Source: Bosea sp. NBC_00550
Lineage (GTDB): Bacteria > Pseudomonadota > Alphaproteobacteria > Rhizobiales > Beijerinckiaceae
DNA length: 64,000 bases
Direction: 5' to 3'
Assembly (NCBI RefSeq): GCF_026020075.1
Contig: NZ_CP102773.1
Location: forward strand, 124,001 to 188,000
Below the pieces are notes generated by a model that was given only the letters and a program-made list of their open reading frames with translations, did no database searches and was not told the DNA's origin. A program made the position numbers and the translations under genes. Below, in pieces: positions 25,983 to 35,347 of this stretch (within the stretch, counting starts at the first letter, position 1; the number at the start of each line of letters is the position of its first letter).

Positions 25983-27721
25983 TAGCGCTGTTCCATCAGT
26001 TCGGCGCGTGTCTGCAGGGTGGCCGTCTGGTCGACGCTCGCGCCATCGGCGGCGAAGACCACGCCGTAGTCGCGCCTTGCGCCCGCGATCGTGACCTTGC
26101 CCTCCAGCAGATCGTCGGCAACGCGCCAGGGCTCGCGTCGAAGCGCATCGCCATAGCCGCCGCCGCCAGCTCCCGTCAGGCGGAAGATGTCGCCGCGTTT
26201 GGCGTTGAAGCTCTCCATTGGCATGGTCGGCAGGTGCTGCTGCGTGCCATCCGTCCGGATGAACAGATGCGCCGAAGGTGCGCCGGTGCCGCCGCCCTCA
26301 AAGCCGAAGGGCGGGTTGTCGCGCCGGTCGCCGCGCAAGGTGAAGCGCGCATCGGCCAGGAAGCGGAACTCGCGCACGAAGGCGAGCCCGCCGCGGAATT
26401 CGCCGGCGCCACCGGAATCCGGCACCAGAGCGTAGCGCAGCACCTCGACCGGCATGTCGGTCTCGACCATCTCGATCGGCTGGTTGGAGAGATTGGCGGC
26501 GGGGTTGGAGATCCCCTCGATGCCATCCTTGCCGGCGCGCGCGCCCCAGGTGCCGACCACCATCTCGTTCAGCACGAAGGGCTTGCCCTCATGCACGCCG
26601 CCGCCGGCCAGCAGATAAGGCCCGCCCTCCGAGCCGCCGATCGCGCGTTCGGGTACGATCTGCGCCAGTGCCTGCATGATCGCATCGAACACCCGGTAGC
26701 CGACGACGCCGCGCGCGCCGCAAGCGGCTGGATAGCGCGGATTGACCAGGCAGCCCTCCGGCGCGCGCACGGTGATCGGGCGCAGATAGCCCTCGCAATT
26801 GGGGATGTCCTGCTGCGACAGGCAGCGGATCGCGCAGAAGGCAGCCGATTCCGGCAGAGAGATCGGGCAGTTGATCGAGGCCGCGACCTGATCGGCCGTG
26901 CCGGCGAAGTCGATGTCGATCGTGTCGTCGGCAACCGTCACGGTGGCGACGATGGCGAGCGGCACCGGATGCTCGCCGACGCCGTCGATATAGTCGGTTG
27001 CCCTGTAGACGCCGTTGGGCAAAGCGCGGATTACGTCGCGCATCATCGCCTCGGCATGGTCGTGCAGCGCGTCGACATAGCGGTCGACCATGCTGGCGCC
27101 GTAGCGCGCGATCAGCGATCGCAGGCCCTCCTCGGCGACGTTGCAGGCGGCGATCTGGGCGCGAATGTCGCCGAGAACCTCGACCGGCGCGCGCGTATTG
27201 GCCTCGATGATCCGGAACACCGCATCGACCGGCTCACCCGCCTCGTAGAGCTTGAGCAGCGGCAGACGCAGGCCTTCCTGCTGGATTTCGGTGGCGTAGA
27301 TCGCGACGCTGCCGGGCACGATGCCGCCGATATCGGTGTGGTGGGCGACGGTGGCTGCGAAACCGGCCAGGCGTTCCTCCACGAAAATCGGCTTCAGGAT
27401 GTAGATGTCGGGCAGATGCTGGCCGCCGGAACCATAGGGATCGTTGGCGATCAGCACATCGCCCTGTTTCAGCGTCGCGCCATAGCGCTGCTTTACGAAC
27501 TGCATGACGCGTGGAAAGGAGCAGAGCTGGATCGGCAGCGTCAGCCCCTGGGCGATCACACGGCCCTGCGCGTCGCAGAGCGCCGTTGAGTAATCCATGA
27601 TGTCGCGCACCACCGGCGAATAGGCGCTGCGCATCACGATCAGCGCCATCTCGTCGGCGGTCGAGGCGAGCGCGTTGCGGATCACCTCCAGCGTGATCGG
27701 ATCGATCGCGTCAGTCATCAT
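25982..27721 (-). CDS. hyuB: Hydantoinase B / 5-oxoprolinase B subunit family
   Basis: A 579-residue protein of the HyuB family (PF02538), partner of HyuA in ATP-dependent opening of N-methylhydantoin, hydantoin or 5-oxoproline rings. Visible family features: DPITLEVIRNALASTADEMA at the start, NDPYGSGGQHLPDI, VAHHTDIGG, and the Gly-rich end TGAGGGGYGDALRR. ATG at 27721 overlaps the hyuA stop in an ATGA arrangement; a second ATG follows directly. Length is normal. The substrate of the pair remains open. Confidence 0.93.
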   Translation of the reverse strand: MMTDAIDPITLEVIRNALASTADEMALIVMRSAYSPVVRDIMDYSTALCDAQGRVIAQGLTLPIQLCSFPRVMQFVKQRYGATLKQGDVLIANDPYGSGGQHLPDIYILKPIFVEERLAGFAATVAHHTDIGGIVPGSVAIYATEIQQEGLRLPLLKLYEAGEPVDAVFRIIEANTRAPVEVLGDIRAQIAACNVAEEGLRSLIARYGASMVDRYVDALHDHAEAMMRDVIRALPNGVYRATDYIDGVGEHPVPLAIVATVTVADDTIDIDFAGTADQVAASINCPISLPESAAFCAIRCLSQQDIPNCEGYLRPITVRAPEGCLVNPRYPAACGARGVVGYRVFDAIMQALAQIVPERAIGGSEGGPYLLAGGGVHEGKPFVLNEMVVGTWGARAGKDGIEGISNPAANLSNQPIEMVETDMPVEVLRYALVPDSGGAGEFRGGLAFVREFRFLADARFTLRGDRRDNPPFGFEGGGTGAPSAHLFIRTDGTQQHLPTMPMESFNAKRGDIFRLTGAGGGGYGDALRREPWRVADDLLEGKVTIAGARRDYGVVFAADGASVDQTATLQTRAELMEQR

Positions 27722-29790
27722 GCGGCCTCCAGCGCGATGTCGATGTTGCCGGCATCGTCGAGGCGGGCGGTCTGGCCCGGCCCCACGACGCAGGTGCAGT
27801 CATATTCCTCGATCACGAAGGGCCCGCGGCGTGGGAGCGCGTCGAGATCGGCGCGCCCGATCACTGCGACCGTGGCAATCCCGGCCTCATCGAAGGACAC
27901 CGGCCGATCGATCCGGCGCTGGGCCGGCGCAGCAGCGAAATGCTGCGGCGGCGCGATGAGCGGCAGCCTTGCCGTCAGCCGCGCATTGACGAGGTGAACC
28001 TGGTCCTTGTGCGAGCGGTGACCATAGGTCCGCTCGTGCTCCTGATGGAACAGTTCGGCCAACTCGTCGAAGGCGAGGCGCCGCGCCGGCACGGTCAGCT
28101 CATAGGCTTGCCCGACATAGCGCAAATCGGCCGCAAACCTGAATTCGGCGCGCGCCAGATCGTAGCCTTCCAGCGCCAGAACCCGGCGGGCATCCTCGGT
28201 CAACTCGGCATAGAGCTCGGCCAAGCCGGCATCGTCGAGCTCGCCCGCTCTGCGGCGCGAGGGCCGCACGAACTCCTGCTCGACATCCGAGCGCAGCAGG
28301 CCGAGCGCACTGAAGACGCCGGCCGCGCGCGGGATCACCACGCGCCGGATGCCCAGCGCCTTGGCGACCTCCGCCGCCACGACAGGCCCGTTACCGCCGA
28401 AGGCGACCAGGGTCGAATGCCGGGGATCGCGGCCGCGATAGGTCGAGACTGCTTTCACGGCTCGCGTCATCGTGGTGACGGCCAGCGTCAGCACGCCGCG
28501 CGCCGTCTTGCTGAGGTCGAGGCCCAGCGGGCACGCCACCTGATCGTTCAGCGCGGCGCGTCCCGCATCGGCCTGCAGCGGAAAGCTGCCGCCGGCCAGC
28601 GCGACGTCGTTGATATAGCCCAGTGTCAGGAAGGCGTCGGTCAGCGTCGCCTGCTTGCCGCCGAGCCCGTAGCAGACCGGGCCGGGATAGGCGCCGGCGC
28701 TCTGGGGACCGACCGAGACCTGGTTCATCCTGTCGATTGAGACGATGCTGCCGCCGCCAGCCCCGATCTCCGAAACGTCGATGAACGGCATCCTGATCGG
28801 GTAGCCGCCACCCTTGACCAGCTTGCTGGAGAGATTGATGCCGGCGCCGACCTCGTATTCGGTGGTGCGGGCCGGCTCGCCATCCTCGATCAGCGCGGCC
28901 TTGGCGGTGGTGCCGCCCATGTCGAAGGAGATGATGCTCGGCTCATTGCCTCCCGAGACCAGCCGGGCGCAGGCGATGACGCCCGCCGCCGGCCCCGACT
29001 CGACCAGCGAGGCGGCCCGCTTCACCGCTGAGCCCAGCCGCATGATGCCGCCGCCGGAATGCATCATCTCGACCGGGCAAGTGACCCCAATCGAGGCCAG
29101 GCGCGTGGTCAGCGCGGCGGCATAGTTGCGCACCACCGGGCCGATATAGGCGTTCACGACGACGGTCGAGGTGCGCTCATATTCGCGGATCTCGGGCAGG
29201 ATCTCCGAACCCCGGCAGATATAGACGTCGTCGCCGAGTTCCTCGCGCAGGATCGCCTCGGCCGCGATCTCATGGTCGGGATTGGCATAGGCGTGCAGGA
29301 AGCTGATCGCGACCGCCTCGACCCCCTCGGTTCGAAATTGCGCGGCCGCTCGCCTGACATCCTCCTCGTCGAGCGGTATCCGAACGGAGCCGTCCGGCCC
29401 GAGCCGTTCACGCACCTCAAGCCGCAGATGTCGCGCGGCAAGGGGCTTGGGCTTGTCGTATTGTAGGTCGTAGAGCACCGGAATGCGCAGTCGGCGCATT
29501 TCGAGAACGTCGCGGAAGCCCTCGGTGGTCAGAAGGCCGGTGCGCGCGCCCTTGTATTCCAGGATTGCGTTGGTCGCGACGGTGGTGGCGTGGACAATGC
29601 CGGTGATGCGGTCGGGCGACGTCTCATAGTCCGCGACTAGCCGGCTCAGCGCTTCGGCGATGCCCCGACTGTAATCATCGGGCGTCGAGGGCACTTTGCG
29701 GGTCTCGATCAACCCGTCGTCGCGGGCAATGACGATATCGGTAAAGGTCCCACCGATATCGATGCCGATCCTGTAGCTGTGCTGCGCCAT
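27718..29790 (-). CDS. hyuA: Hydantoinase A / 5-oxoprolinase A subunit family
   Basis: A 690-residue ATPase subunit. The N-terminal RIGIDIGGTFTDIV (7-20) is the nucleotide-binding phosphate-1 loop of the ASKHA fold; VVNAYIGPVVRNY, SFDMGGTTAKAALI and the PRAAGVFSALGLL segment follow as in HyuA/5-oxoprolinase A. With HyuB it forms the ATP-dependent amidohydrolase of a cyclic amide. The gene follows the ABC ATPase after about 30 bases and is translationally coupled to hyuB. Confidence 0.94.
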   Translation of the reverse strand: MAQHSYRIGIDIGGTFTDIVIARDDGLIETRKVPSTPDDYSRGIAEALSRLVADYETSPDRITGIVHATTVATNAILEYKGARTGLLTTEGFRDVLEMRRLRIPVLYDLQYDKPKPLAARHLRLEVRERLGPDGSVRIPLDEEDVRRAAAQFRTEGVEAVAISFLHAYANPDHEIAAEAILREELGDDVYICRGSEILPEIREYERTSTVVVNAYIGPVVRNYAAALTTRLASIGVTCPVEMMHSGGGIMRLGSAVKRAASLVESGPAAGVIACARLVSGGNEPSIISFDMGGTTAKAALIEDGEPARTTEYEVGAGINLSSKLVKGGGYPIRMPFIDVSEIGAGGGSIVSIDRMNQVSVGPQSAGAYPGPVCYGLGGKQATLTDAFLTLGYINDVALAGGSFPLQADAGRAALNDQVACPLGLDLSKTARGVLTLAVTTMTRAVKAVSTYRGRDPRHSTLVAFGGNGPVVAAEVAKALGIRRVVIPRAAGVFSALGLLRSDVEQEFVRPSRRRAGELDDAGLAELYAELTEDARRVLALEGYDLARAEFRFAADLRYVGQAYELTVPARRLAFDELAELFHQEHERTYGHRSHKDQVHLVNARLTARLPLIAPPQHFAAAPAQRRIDRPVSFDEAGIATVAVIGRADLDALPRRGPFVIEEYDCTCVVGPGQTARLDDAGNIDIALEAA

Positions 29791-29820
29791 GGGTTTGGTC
29801 TCGTGAGGTCGGAGGAGAGA

Positions 29821-30675
29821 TCAGCCGACGCTTTCGCGGGAGGGACTAACTGGGGTCGCCGCCATGTGGCCGCGACGCCCCTTGATGCCTTTCGGCACGG
29901 CGGCGATCAGGAGCTGCGTGTAGGGGTGGGACGGCGCGTCGAGCACATCGAGGCACGGCCCCTGCTCGACGACCTTGCCCTTGCGCATCACGATGATCCG
30001 CGAGCACAGCGTGCGCACCAGCGCGAGGTCATGGCTGATGAAGAGCAAGGTCAGGCCGAGCTCACGCGTCAGCCGGCTCAGCAGGTTGATGACCTGCGCC
30101 TGCAGCGAGACGTCGAGCGAGGAGACCGGTTCGTCGGCGATCAGGATGTCCGGTTTCATCGCCAGTGCCCTCGCCAGCCCGACGCGCTGTCGCTGGCCGC
30201 CCGAAAGTTCATGCGGCAGGCGTGGCGCGAGCTCCGCGCCCAGCCCGACCAGCGCCAGCATCGCCAACGCCTCGTCTTCGCGCTCAAGCTTCGGTATGCC
30301 GCGCAGCGCCAGCGTCTCGGTCAGGCAGCGGCTCACCGTCTTGCGCGGATTGAGCGCGCTGCTCGAATCCTGGAACGCCATCTGGATGCGCCGCCGCCAG
30401 GGACCGCCATGGTCGCGCATCAAGGCTGACAGTGGCTTGCCGTCGAGCAGCACCTCGCCCGCTGTCGGCCTGATCAACCCCACGGCGATGTTGGCCAAGG
30501 TCGATTTGCCAGAACCGCTTTCGCCGACGATGCCGACGACGTCGCCGCGTCCGATCTCCAGCGAGACCCCGTCGAGCGCCACAAAACGCGTGTCGCGTCC
30601 GAGCAGGCGGTCAAAGGCGCTGCCCTGGGCATAGGATTTGGTGATGTCGCGCAGAGACAGGATCGGGCCGGTCAT
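29821..30675 (-). CDS. Peptide/nickel-type ABC transporter ATPase, DppF family
   Basis: 284 residues with Walker A GESGSGKST (51-59), signature LSGGQRQRVGLARAL, Walker B LIADEPVSSLD and the C-terminal oligopeptide-transporter extension typical of DppF/OppF, though the terminal Cys-rich motif is not evident. It powers the importer together with the DppD partner, whose gene it overlaps by 4 bases. Context indicates import of the hydantoin-like or peptide-like substrate. Confidence 0.92.
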   Translation of the reverse strand: MTGPILSLRDITKSYAQGSAFDRLLGRDTRFVALDGVSLEIGRGDVVGIVGESGSGKSTLANIAVGLIRPTAGEVLLDGKPLSALMRDHGGPWRRRIQMAFQDSSSALNPRKTVSRCLTETLALRGIPKLEREDEALAMLALVGLGAELAPRLPHELSGGQRQRVGLARALAMKPDILIADEPVSSLDVSLQAQVINLLSRLTRELGLTLLFISHDLALVRTLCSRIIVMRKGKVVEQGPCLDVLDAPSHPYTQLLIAAVPKGIKGRRGHMAATPVSPSRESVG

Positions 30676-31637
30676 TGCGGCCTCCAGCAGGCGAAGCGGC
30701 GGTCGGCTTCAAGTTCCAGCGGCGGCATCTCCTCGGCGCAGGCCTCGACGACACGCGGGCAGCGCGGCGAGAATGGGCAGCCCTGCGGCATGCGGCCCAG
30801 ACGCGGCGGCGCACCCTCGATCGCCACCAGCGGGCCGACAGGGCCGGTCAGGCTCGGCACGCAGGCCTGGAGCAGGCCGGTATAGGGGTGGCGGGGGGTG
30901 AGCTCGATCGCCTCGACGGGGCCATTCTCGACGACCTTCCCGCCATACATGACCACGACGCGGTCGACGATCTCGGCGACAAGCTGGAGGTTGTGCGAGA
31001 TGAAGATGACGGCGATACCGAGATCGCGCCGCAGCTCCGCGATCAGGTCGACGATCTGGGCCTGCACGGTCACGTCGAGCGCCGTCGTCGGCTCGTCGGC
31101 GATCAACAGGCGCGGGCGGCAGGCGATCGCCATCGCGATCAGGGCGCGCTGGCGCATGCCGCCGGAAAATTCGTGCGGATACGCATCGAGCCGTTTGCCA
31201 GCATCGCGGATGCCGACGCGCTCCAGCGATTCGGCGGCGATCCGCCGGGCCTCACCGGAGGAGACCTGCCGATGGGCCCGTACGACATCAGTGATCTGCC
31301 GGCCGATGGTCAGCGCCGGGTTGAGCGAGCTTTGCGGATCCTGGAACACCATGGCGATGTCGCGGCCGCGAATGGCGCGCATGCGGGCCTCGTCGACGCC
31401 AAGCAGATCCTTCCCGTCGAATATCACGCGCCCGCCGGTGGTGCGCGCCGGCGCGCCGAGCAGGCGCATCACCGCAAGCATGCTCAGGCTCTTGCCGGAG
31501 CCGGATTCGCCGACGATGCCGACAGCCTCTCCTGCCGCGACGGCGAAATCGACGCCGCGGACAGCCTCGATGACGCCGCCCGACGCGTCGCGAAAGCCAA
31601 CGCGAAGGCCCTCGACACTGAGCAGGGGCCCGTTCAT
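30672..31637 (-). CDS. Peptide/nickel-type ABC transporter ATPase, DppD family
   Basis: 321 residues starting at ATG 31637 (MNGPLLSVEGLRVGF), which overlaps the stop of the permease gene by 4 bases. Walker A GESGSGKS (43-50), FSGGMRQRALIAMAI signature, Walker B LLIADEPTTALD. The C-terminal CPFSPRCPRVVEACAEE motif with three Cys is the oligopeptide-ABC C-terminal domain, which carries an iron-sulfur cluster in some relatives. A longer in-frame reading into the permease gene is rejected. Confidence 0.93.
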   Translation of the reverse strand: MNGPLLSVEGLRVGFRDASGGVIEAVRGVDFAVAAGEAVGIVGESGSGKSLSMLAVMRLLGAPARTTGGRVIFDGKDLLGVDEARMRAIRGRDIAMVFQDPQSSLNPALTIGRQITDVVRAHRQVSSGEARRIAAESLERVGIRDAGKRLDAYPHEFSGGMRQRALIAMAIACRPRLLIADEPTTALDVTVQAQIVDLIAELRRDLGIAVIFISHNLQLVAEIVDRVVVMYGGKVVENGPVEAIELTPRHPYTGLLQACVPSLTGPVGPLVAIEGAPPRLGRMPQGCPFSPRCPRVVEACAEEMPPLELEADRRFACWRPQ

Positions 31638-32518
31638 GCGACCAGTGTCCTGGCTTCGCTGCGCGGATCGAACAGCTCGCGCACCGCGTCGCCGAGCAGG
31701 TTGAAGCCGATCACGGTGATCGAGATCGCCAGCCCCGGAAACACCGGCAGCCACCATTCGCCGGAATAGATCGCGCTGCGCGCATCCGACAGCATCGAGC
31801 CCCAGCTCGCCTGCGGCGGCTGTACGCCGAGGCCCACGAAGGAGACCGACGCTTCGACGACGATGCCGATCGCGACCAGCAACGTCCCCTGCACAATGAT
31901 CGGCGACAGGCAGTTGGGCAGGATGTCGCCGGTGACGATCTCCCAATGCGTCGCGCCCTGGAGAGAGCGTGCTCGTACGTAATCGGCGCCGACGACGCGG
32001 CTTGCCACTGCATAGGTCACGCGGGCGAAGACCGGCGAGAACAACACCCCGATCAGCAAGACGATCTTCACCTCGTTGGGCAACACCAGCGGCCCGACAC
32101 GCACCGGCCCGACGCCGAGGATGCCGACGATCGCGATCGCCCAGACCAGCAGGGGAATCGAGGCGACACCGTCAACAATGCGCATCACGAGCTGCTCGCC
32201 AAGTCCTGCCTTGTAGGCCGAGAAGAGCCCCGCCGAGACGCCGATCAGCGCTCCGATGACGACGGCGCCGATGCCCACGGCCAGTGAAGCCCGCGCGCCG
32301 TAGATGATTCGGCTCAGCACGTCCCGACCGGCCTGGTCGGTGCCGAGCCAATGCGCCATGTCGGGTGCCAGCAGGCGATCCTCGATGCTCAGCGCGACGG
32401 GATCGTAAGGTGCGACCAGCGGCGCGAAGATAGCGGCGCCGAGCATGACGACGACGATCATACCGCCAAGCCAGCCGGTCCAGTCGATCAGGCGCAGCGT
32501 CGACGAAAGCCCCCTCAT
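31634..32518 (-). CDS. Peptide/nickel-type ABC transporter permease, DppC family
   Basis: A 294-residue inner-membrane permease with about six spans. The opening with DRLLAPDMAHWLGTDQAGRD and the EAA-loop region (ARSLQGATHWEIVTGDILPN) are typical of DppC. It overlaps both neighbours by 4 bases, so it is made in step with the DppB-like partner and the ATPase. The heterodimer with the 32515-33459 product forms the channel. Confidence 0.93.
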   Translation of the reverse strand: MRGLSSTLRLIDWTGWLGGMIVVVMLGAAIFAPLVAPYDPVALSIEDRLLAPDMAHWLGTDQAGRDVLSRIIYGARASLAVGIGAVVIGALIGVSAGLFSAYKAGLGEQLVMRIVDGVASIPLLVWAIAIVGILGVGPVRVGPLVLPNEVKIVLLIGVLFSPVFARVTYAVASRVVGADYVRARSLQGATHWEIVTGDILPNCLSPIIVQGTLLVAIGIVVEASVSFVGLGVQPPQASWGSMLSDARSAIYSGEWWLPVFPGLAISITVIGFNLLGDAVRELFDPRSEARTLVA

Positions 32519-33459
32519 GCGGTGACCCGCTGGCGTGGGTCGAGCACGCGGTTGACGAGGTCCGCGGCGAGGTTCGCCAGCACGAAGATCACCGTGAACA
32601 GGAAGACGATGCCCTGGAGCAGCAGGAAGTCGCGCTGCGAGATCGCGTTCAACAGAGCGCGCGACAGGCCGGGCACGTTGAACACCTGCTCGATGATCAG
32701 CGCCCAGCCGAACATGTAGCCAAAGGACAGGGCGGCCAGGTTCACCACCGGCGGCAGCGCGTTGATCAGCGCGTAGATCACGACTCTCGGCGAGGACAGC
32801 CCCATCGCGCGGGCGGTGCGGACATAGTCCCCGCGCAGCGTCTCCTGCAGGCTGGCCTGGGTCATCCGGGCGAGCACGGCGACATAGTAGACAGCGAGCG
32901 AGACCGACGGCATCAGGATGGTCTGGAGATGGGCGCCGAGGCCGGCGGAAAGCGGCGCATAGCCACCGGGCGGCAGCCAGCGCAGATCGACCGCGATGAA
33001 GCGGATCAGCACGATGCCAAGCCAGAAGGCCGGCACCGACAGCCCCAGCACCGACAGCAGCCGCGCCCCGCGATCGAACACGCCGCCGGGGCGCAGCGCC
33101 GCCGCGATCCCGATGCCTACACCGAAGACGAGCGCAACCGCGAAGGCGAAGAGCACGATCGACAAGGTCACCGGAAGCGCGTTGACGATCTCGGTGCCGA
33201 CATCGCGGCCGGTCACGAAGGACCGTCCGAAATCGCCATGCAGGATGTCGGAAAGCCAGGCGCCGTATTGCGTCAGGAAGGGGCGGTCGAGCCCGTTCGC
33301 CTGTTCGAACTGCGCCAGCTGCGCGGCGGTCGCATCCGCACCGAGCACGATCCGGGCCGGAGAACCCGGACCGGCCCGCGTCAGGGCAAACAGCGCGAAG
33401 CCGACGAAGAGCAAGGTGCCGATGGACGAGACGATCCGGCCGGCGACGAGGCGAAGCAT
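32515..33459 (-). CDS. Peptide/nickel-type ABC transporter permease, DppB family
   Basis: A 314-residue inner-membrane permease. The start MLRLVAGRIVSSIGTLLFVG, then GPGSPARIVLG and FEQANGLDRPFLTQYGAWL, matches DppB; the EAA loop is DYVRTARAMGLSSPRVVIYA. About six spans. It follows the binding-protein gene after a 180-base gap that holds a palindromic repeat; such a gap could allow a different transcript level for the binding protein (inference). Confidence 0.93.
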   Translation of the reverse strand: MLRLVAGRIVSSIGTLLFVGFALFALTRAGPGSPARIVLGADATAAQLAQFEQANGLDRPFLTQYGAWLSDILHGDFGRSFVTGRDVGTEIVNALPVTLSIVLFAFAVALVFGVGIGIAAALRPGGVFDRGARLLSVLGLSVPAFWLGIVLIRFIAVDLRWLPPGGYAPLSAGLGAHLQTILMPSVSLAVYYVAVLARMTQASLQETLRGDYVRTARAMGLSSPRVVIYALINALPPVVNLAALSFGYMFGWALIIEQVFNVPGLSRALLNAISQRDFLLLQGIVFLFTVIFVLANLAADLVNRVLDPRQRVTA

Positions 33460-33523
33460 GGGCAGTTGTGTCCTAAAGCTTGGTGACCAGCGGCCAGATC
33501 AGGATGGGCCCCGGAACCGGTGC

Positions 33524-33616
33524 CGTCATCCGGGGCTTGACCCGGGATCCATCACAGGGCGCGACGATCCCCTATGATGGACCCCGGATCTCCGCTTCGC
33601 TGCGTCCGGGATGACG
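33524..33616. repeat. Intergenic palindromic repeat element
   Basis: GTCATCCGGGGCTTGACCCG at 33525, then GGATCC, pairs in part with the later GGACCCCGGATCTCCGC and CGTCCGGGATGACGG. This mosaic of GTCATCCCGG...CCGGGATGAC arms is the familiar intergenic palindrome of Rhizobiales and related genomes. It forms a large hairpin in RNA and lies between the permease and the binding-protein genes of the operon, where such elements often stabilise upstream mRNA or attenuate downstream expression. Confidence 0.75.
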
Positions 33617-33641
33617 GCGGTTCTGGAGTTCGAGCTGGACC

Positions 33642-35201
33642 CTAGAGCTTCACGTCCCCGACGCTCATCGTCAGCGCCTGGTTCACCGTGAAGTCCTTCA
33701 CGCCCTGCCGCCAGAGATTGGAGGCGTGGACGAAGCCGAGCACGCCGATCGGCGCGTCGCGGGCCAGGATCGCCTGCATCTTGCCGTAGAGGTCCTTGAG
33801 CTTGGCCTCGTCGGTCTCGGCGAAAGATGTCGCCATCAGCGCATTGAGCTCGGGGTTGTCATAGCCGGTGCTCTTCGACAGGAACTGTCCCGGCATCACC
33901 GTGTTGGCGATGATGTAGGTCGCCTCGCCCGGCGACATGAAGACCTGCATCGCCATCTGGTGCTCGCCGCGCGCGATCTGCTGGATCAGCACCGAGAACT
34001 CGTAGACCTTGAGATTGATCTTCACGCCGATCTTGGCGAGTTGCGCCTGCAGGAAGATCGCCGCGTCCTTGGTGTCGAGGAGATAGGGCTCGGCCTGGAT
34101 CGAGATGTCGATCTCGGCGCCGGTCGGGTATTTCGACTTGGCCAGGAACTCCTTGGCGCGGTCGAGATCGAAGCCGAGCTCCTTGTCGGCCGCGGCATTA
34201 AACCACCAACCGCGGGGCGGCGCGAGCACGGCGGACGGATCGAGCAGCCCGTAATAGACCTTGTCGCCGATCGCCTTGCGGTCGATGGCGCAGGACAGCG
34301 CCTTGCGGAAGTTGAGATCGTCGAGCGGGGGCTTGAGGTTGTTGGTGAACATCAGCAGCGCGCCGCCCAGCGTCGGGCGGGAGGCGCCGGTGACGCCCGG
34401 CATGGTCTTGAGGCGGTTGAATTCGCGTGCCGGCGGCGCGCTGATGATGTCGACCTGGTTGGTCAGGAGATAGGCGACGCGCGTCGCATCCTCCGGGATC
34501 ATCTTGACGACGAGACGGTCCCAGGCCGGCAGGCCCTTGCGCCAGTAATTCGGATTCTTCTTGAAGCTGATATAGTCGTTGGGCTTCCACTCCTCGAACA
34601 TGCCGAAGCCGGTGCCCATGCCGACGGGCTTGGACTTGAAATAGTCGTCGCCATGCTCCTTGCGCGAGCCGGCGGGGAAGACGCCCATGTATTTCGTCAG
34701 GAAGTAGACCCACTGGCCATAGGGCTCGGACAGTTCGACCTGGACCTTGAGCGGATCGAGCACCGTCACCTTGGCGATCTTGGTGAAGAGCGGCCGGCGC
34801 AGCGCCTTGTTGTTGGCGTCGAGCAGGTAGTCGAACGAGTATTTCACGTCCTCGGCCGTCATTTTCTTGCCGTTGTGGAACGTGACGTCGTCGCGCAGTT
34901 CGAAGGTGTAGGTCTTCTTGTCGGCCGAGATCGTCGGCAGGGCCTTGGCAAGCTGCGGCTTCAGCACGCCATCGACATCGAACTCGACGAGGTTCTCGAA
35001 GACGGTCTGGCCCAACACCATCGCGTCATGATTGAGCTGGTTGATCGGGTCGATGGTGATCGGATTGCTCGGCAGGACAATCGTCAGCGTCTTTCCGGCG
35101 TTCGGCTGGGCGTGGAGCAGGCTGGACGGCAACAGCGCGGCCAGCGCGCCACCGGCACTCGCTGTTAGAAATTGTCGGCGATCCGTCGGTAGATTGACCA
35201 T
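33642..35201 (-). CDS. Peptide-type ABC transporter substrate-binding protein (SBP_bac_5)
   Basis: 519 residues. The Tat-like signal DRRQFLTASAGGALAALLP ends near residue 31 (LLHAQP); a Tat export route is inferred from the twin Arg. The body is a DppA/OppA-type binding protein (FENLVEFDVDGVLKPQLAKA; YTFELRDDVTFHNGKKMTAED). Start at ATG 35201 with AAGGGGA upstream; a 14-residue in-frame extension is less likely. First gene of the operon, divergent from the LysR gene. It determines substrate specificity of the hydantoin/peptide importer. Confidence 0.92.
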   Translation of the reverse strand: MVNLPTDRRQFLTASAGGALAALLPSSLLHAQPNAGKTLTIVLPSNPITIDPINQLNHDAMVLGQTVFENLVEFDVDGVLKPQLAKALPTISADKKTYTFELRDDVTFHNGKKMTAEDVKYSFDYLLDANNKALRRPLFTKIAKVTVLDPLKVQVELSEPYGQWVYFLTKYMGVFPAGSRKEHGDDYFKSKPVGMGTGFGMFEEWKPNDYISFKKNPNYWRKGLPAWDRLVVKMIPEDATRVAYLLTNQVDIISAPPAREFNRLKTMPGVTGASRPTLGGALLMFTNNLKPPLDDLNFRKALSCAIDRKAIGDKVYYGLLDPSAVLAPPRGWWFNAAADKELGFDLDRAKEFLAKSKYPTGAEIDISIQAEPYLLDTKDAAIFLQAQLAKIGVKINLKVYEFSVLIQQIARGEHQMAMQVFMSPGEATYIIANTVMPGQFLSKSTGYDNPELNALMATSFAETDEAKLKDLYGKMQAILARDAPIGVLGFVHASNLWRQGVKDFTVNQALTMSVGDVKL

Positions 35202-35347
35202 CGAACATCCCCTTTTGGCTGGCGAAGCCTTGGCAGCGCGCATCGTCGGACGTGGCGCTCAACGGGGAGAAGCGTAACACCCGCGCAAAGACCAATGAAA
35301 ATAAGAACTCTTGGCGTCTCGATAGCCGCCCACTATCGTCTTTGCCC

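Noticed and set aside
26234..27589. 451-residue + strand frame
   Set aside because: Antisense of hyuB.
33726..35168. 480-residue + strand frame
   Set aside because: Antisense of the peptide-binding protein; the - strand has a Tat signal and SBP_bac_5 motifs.
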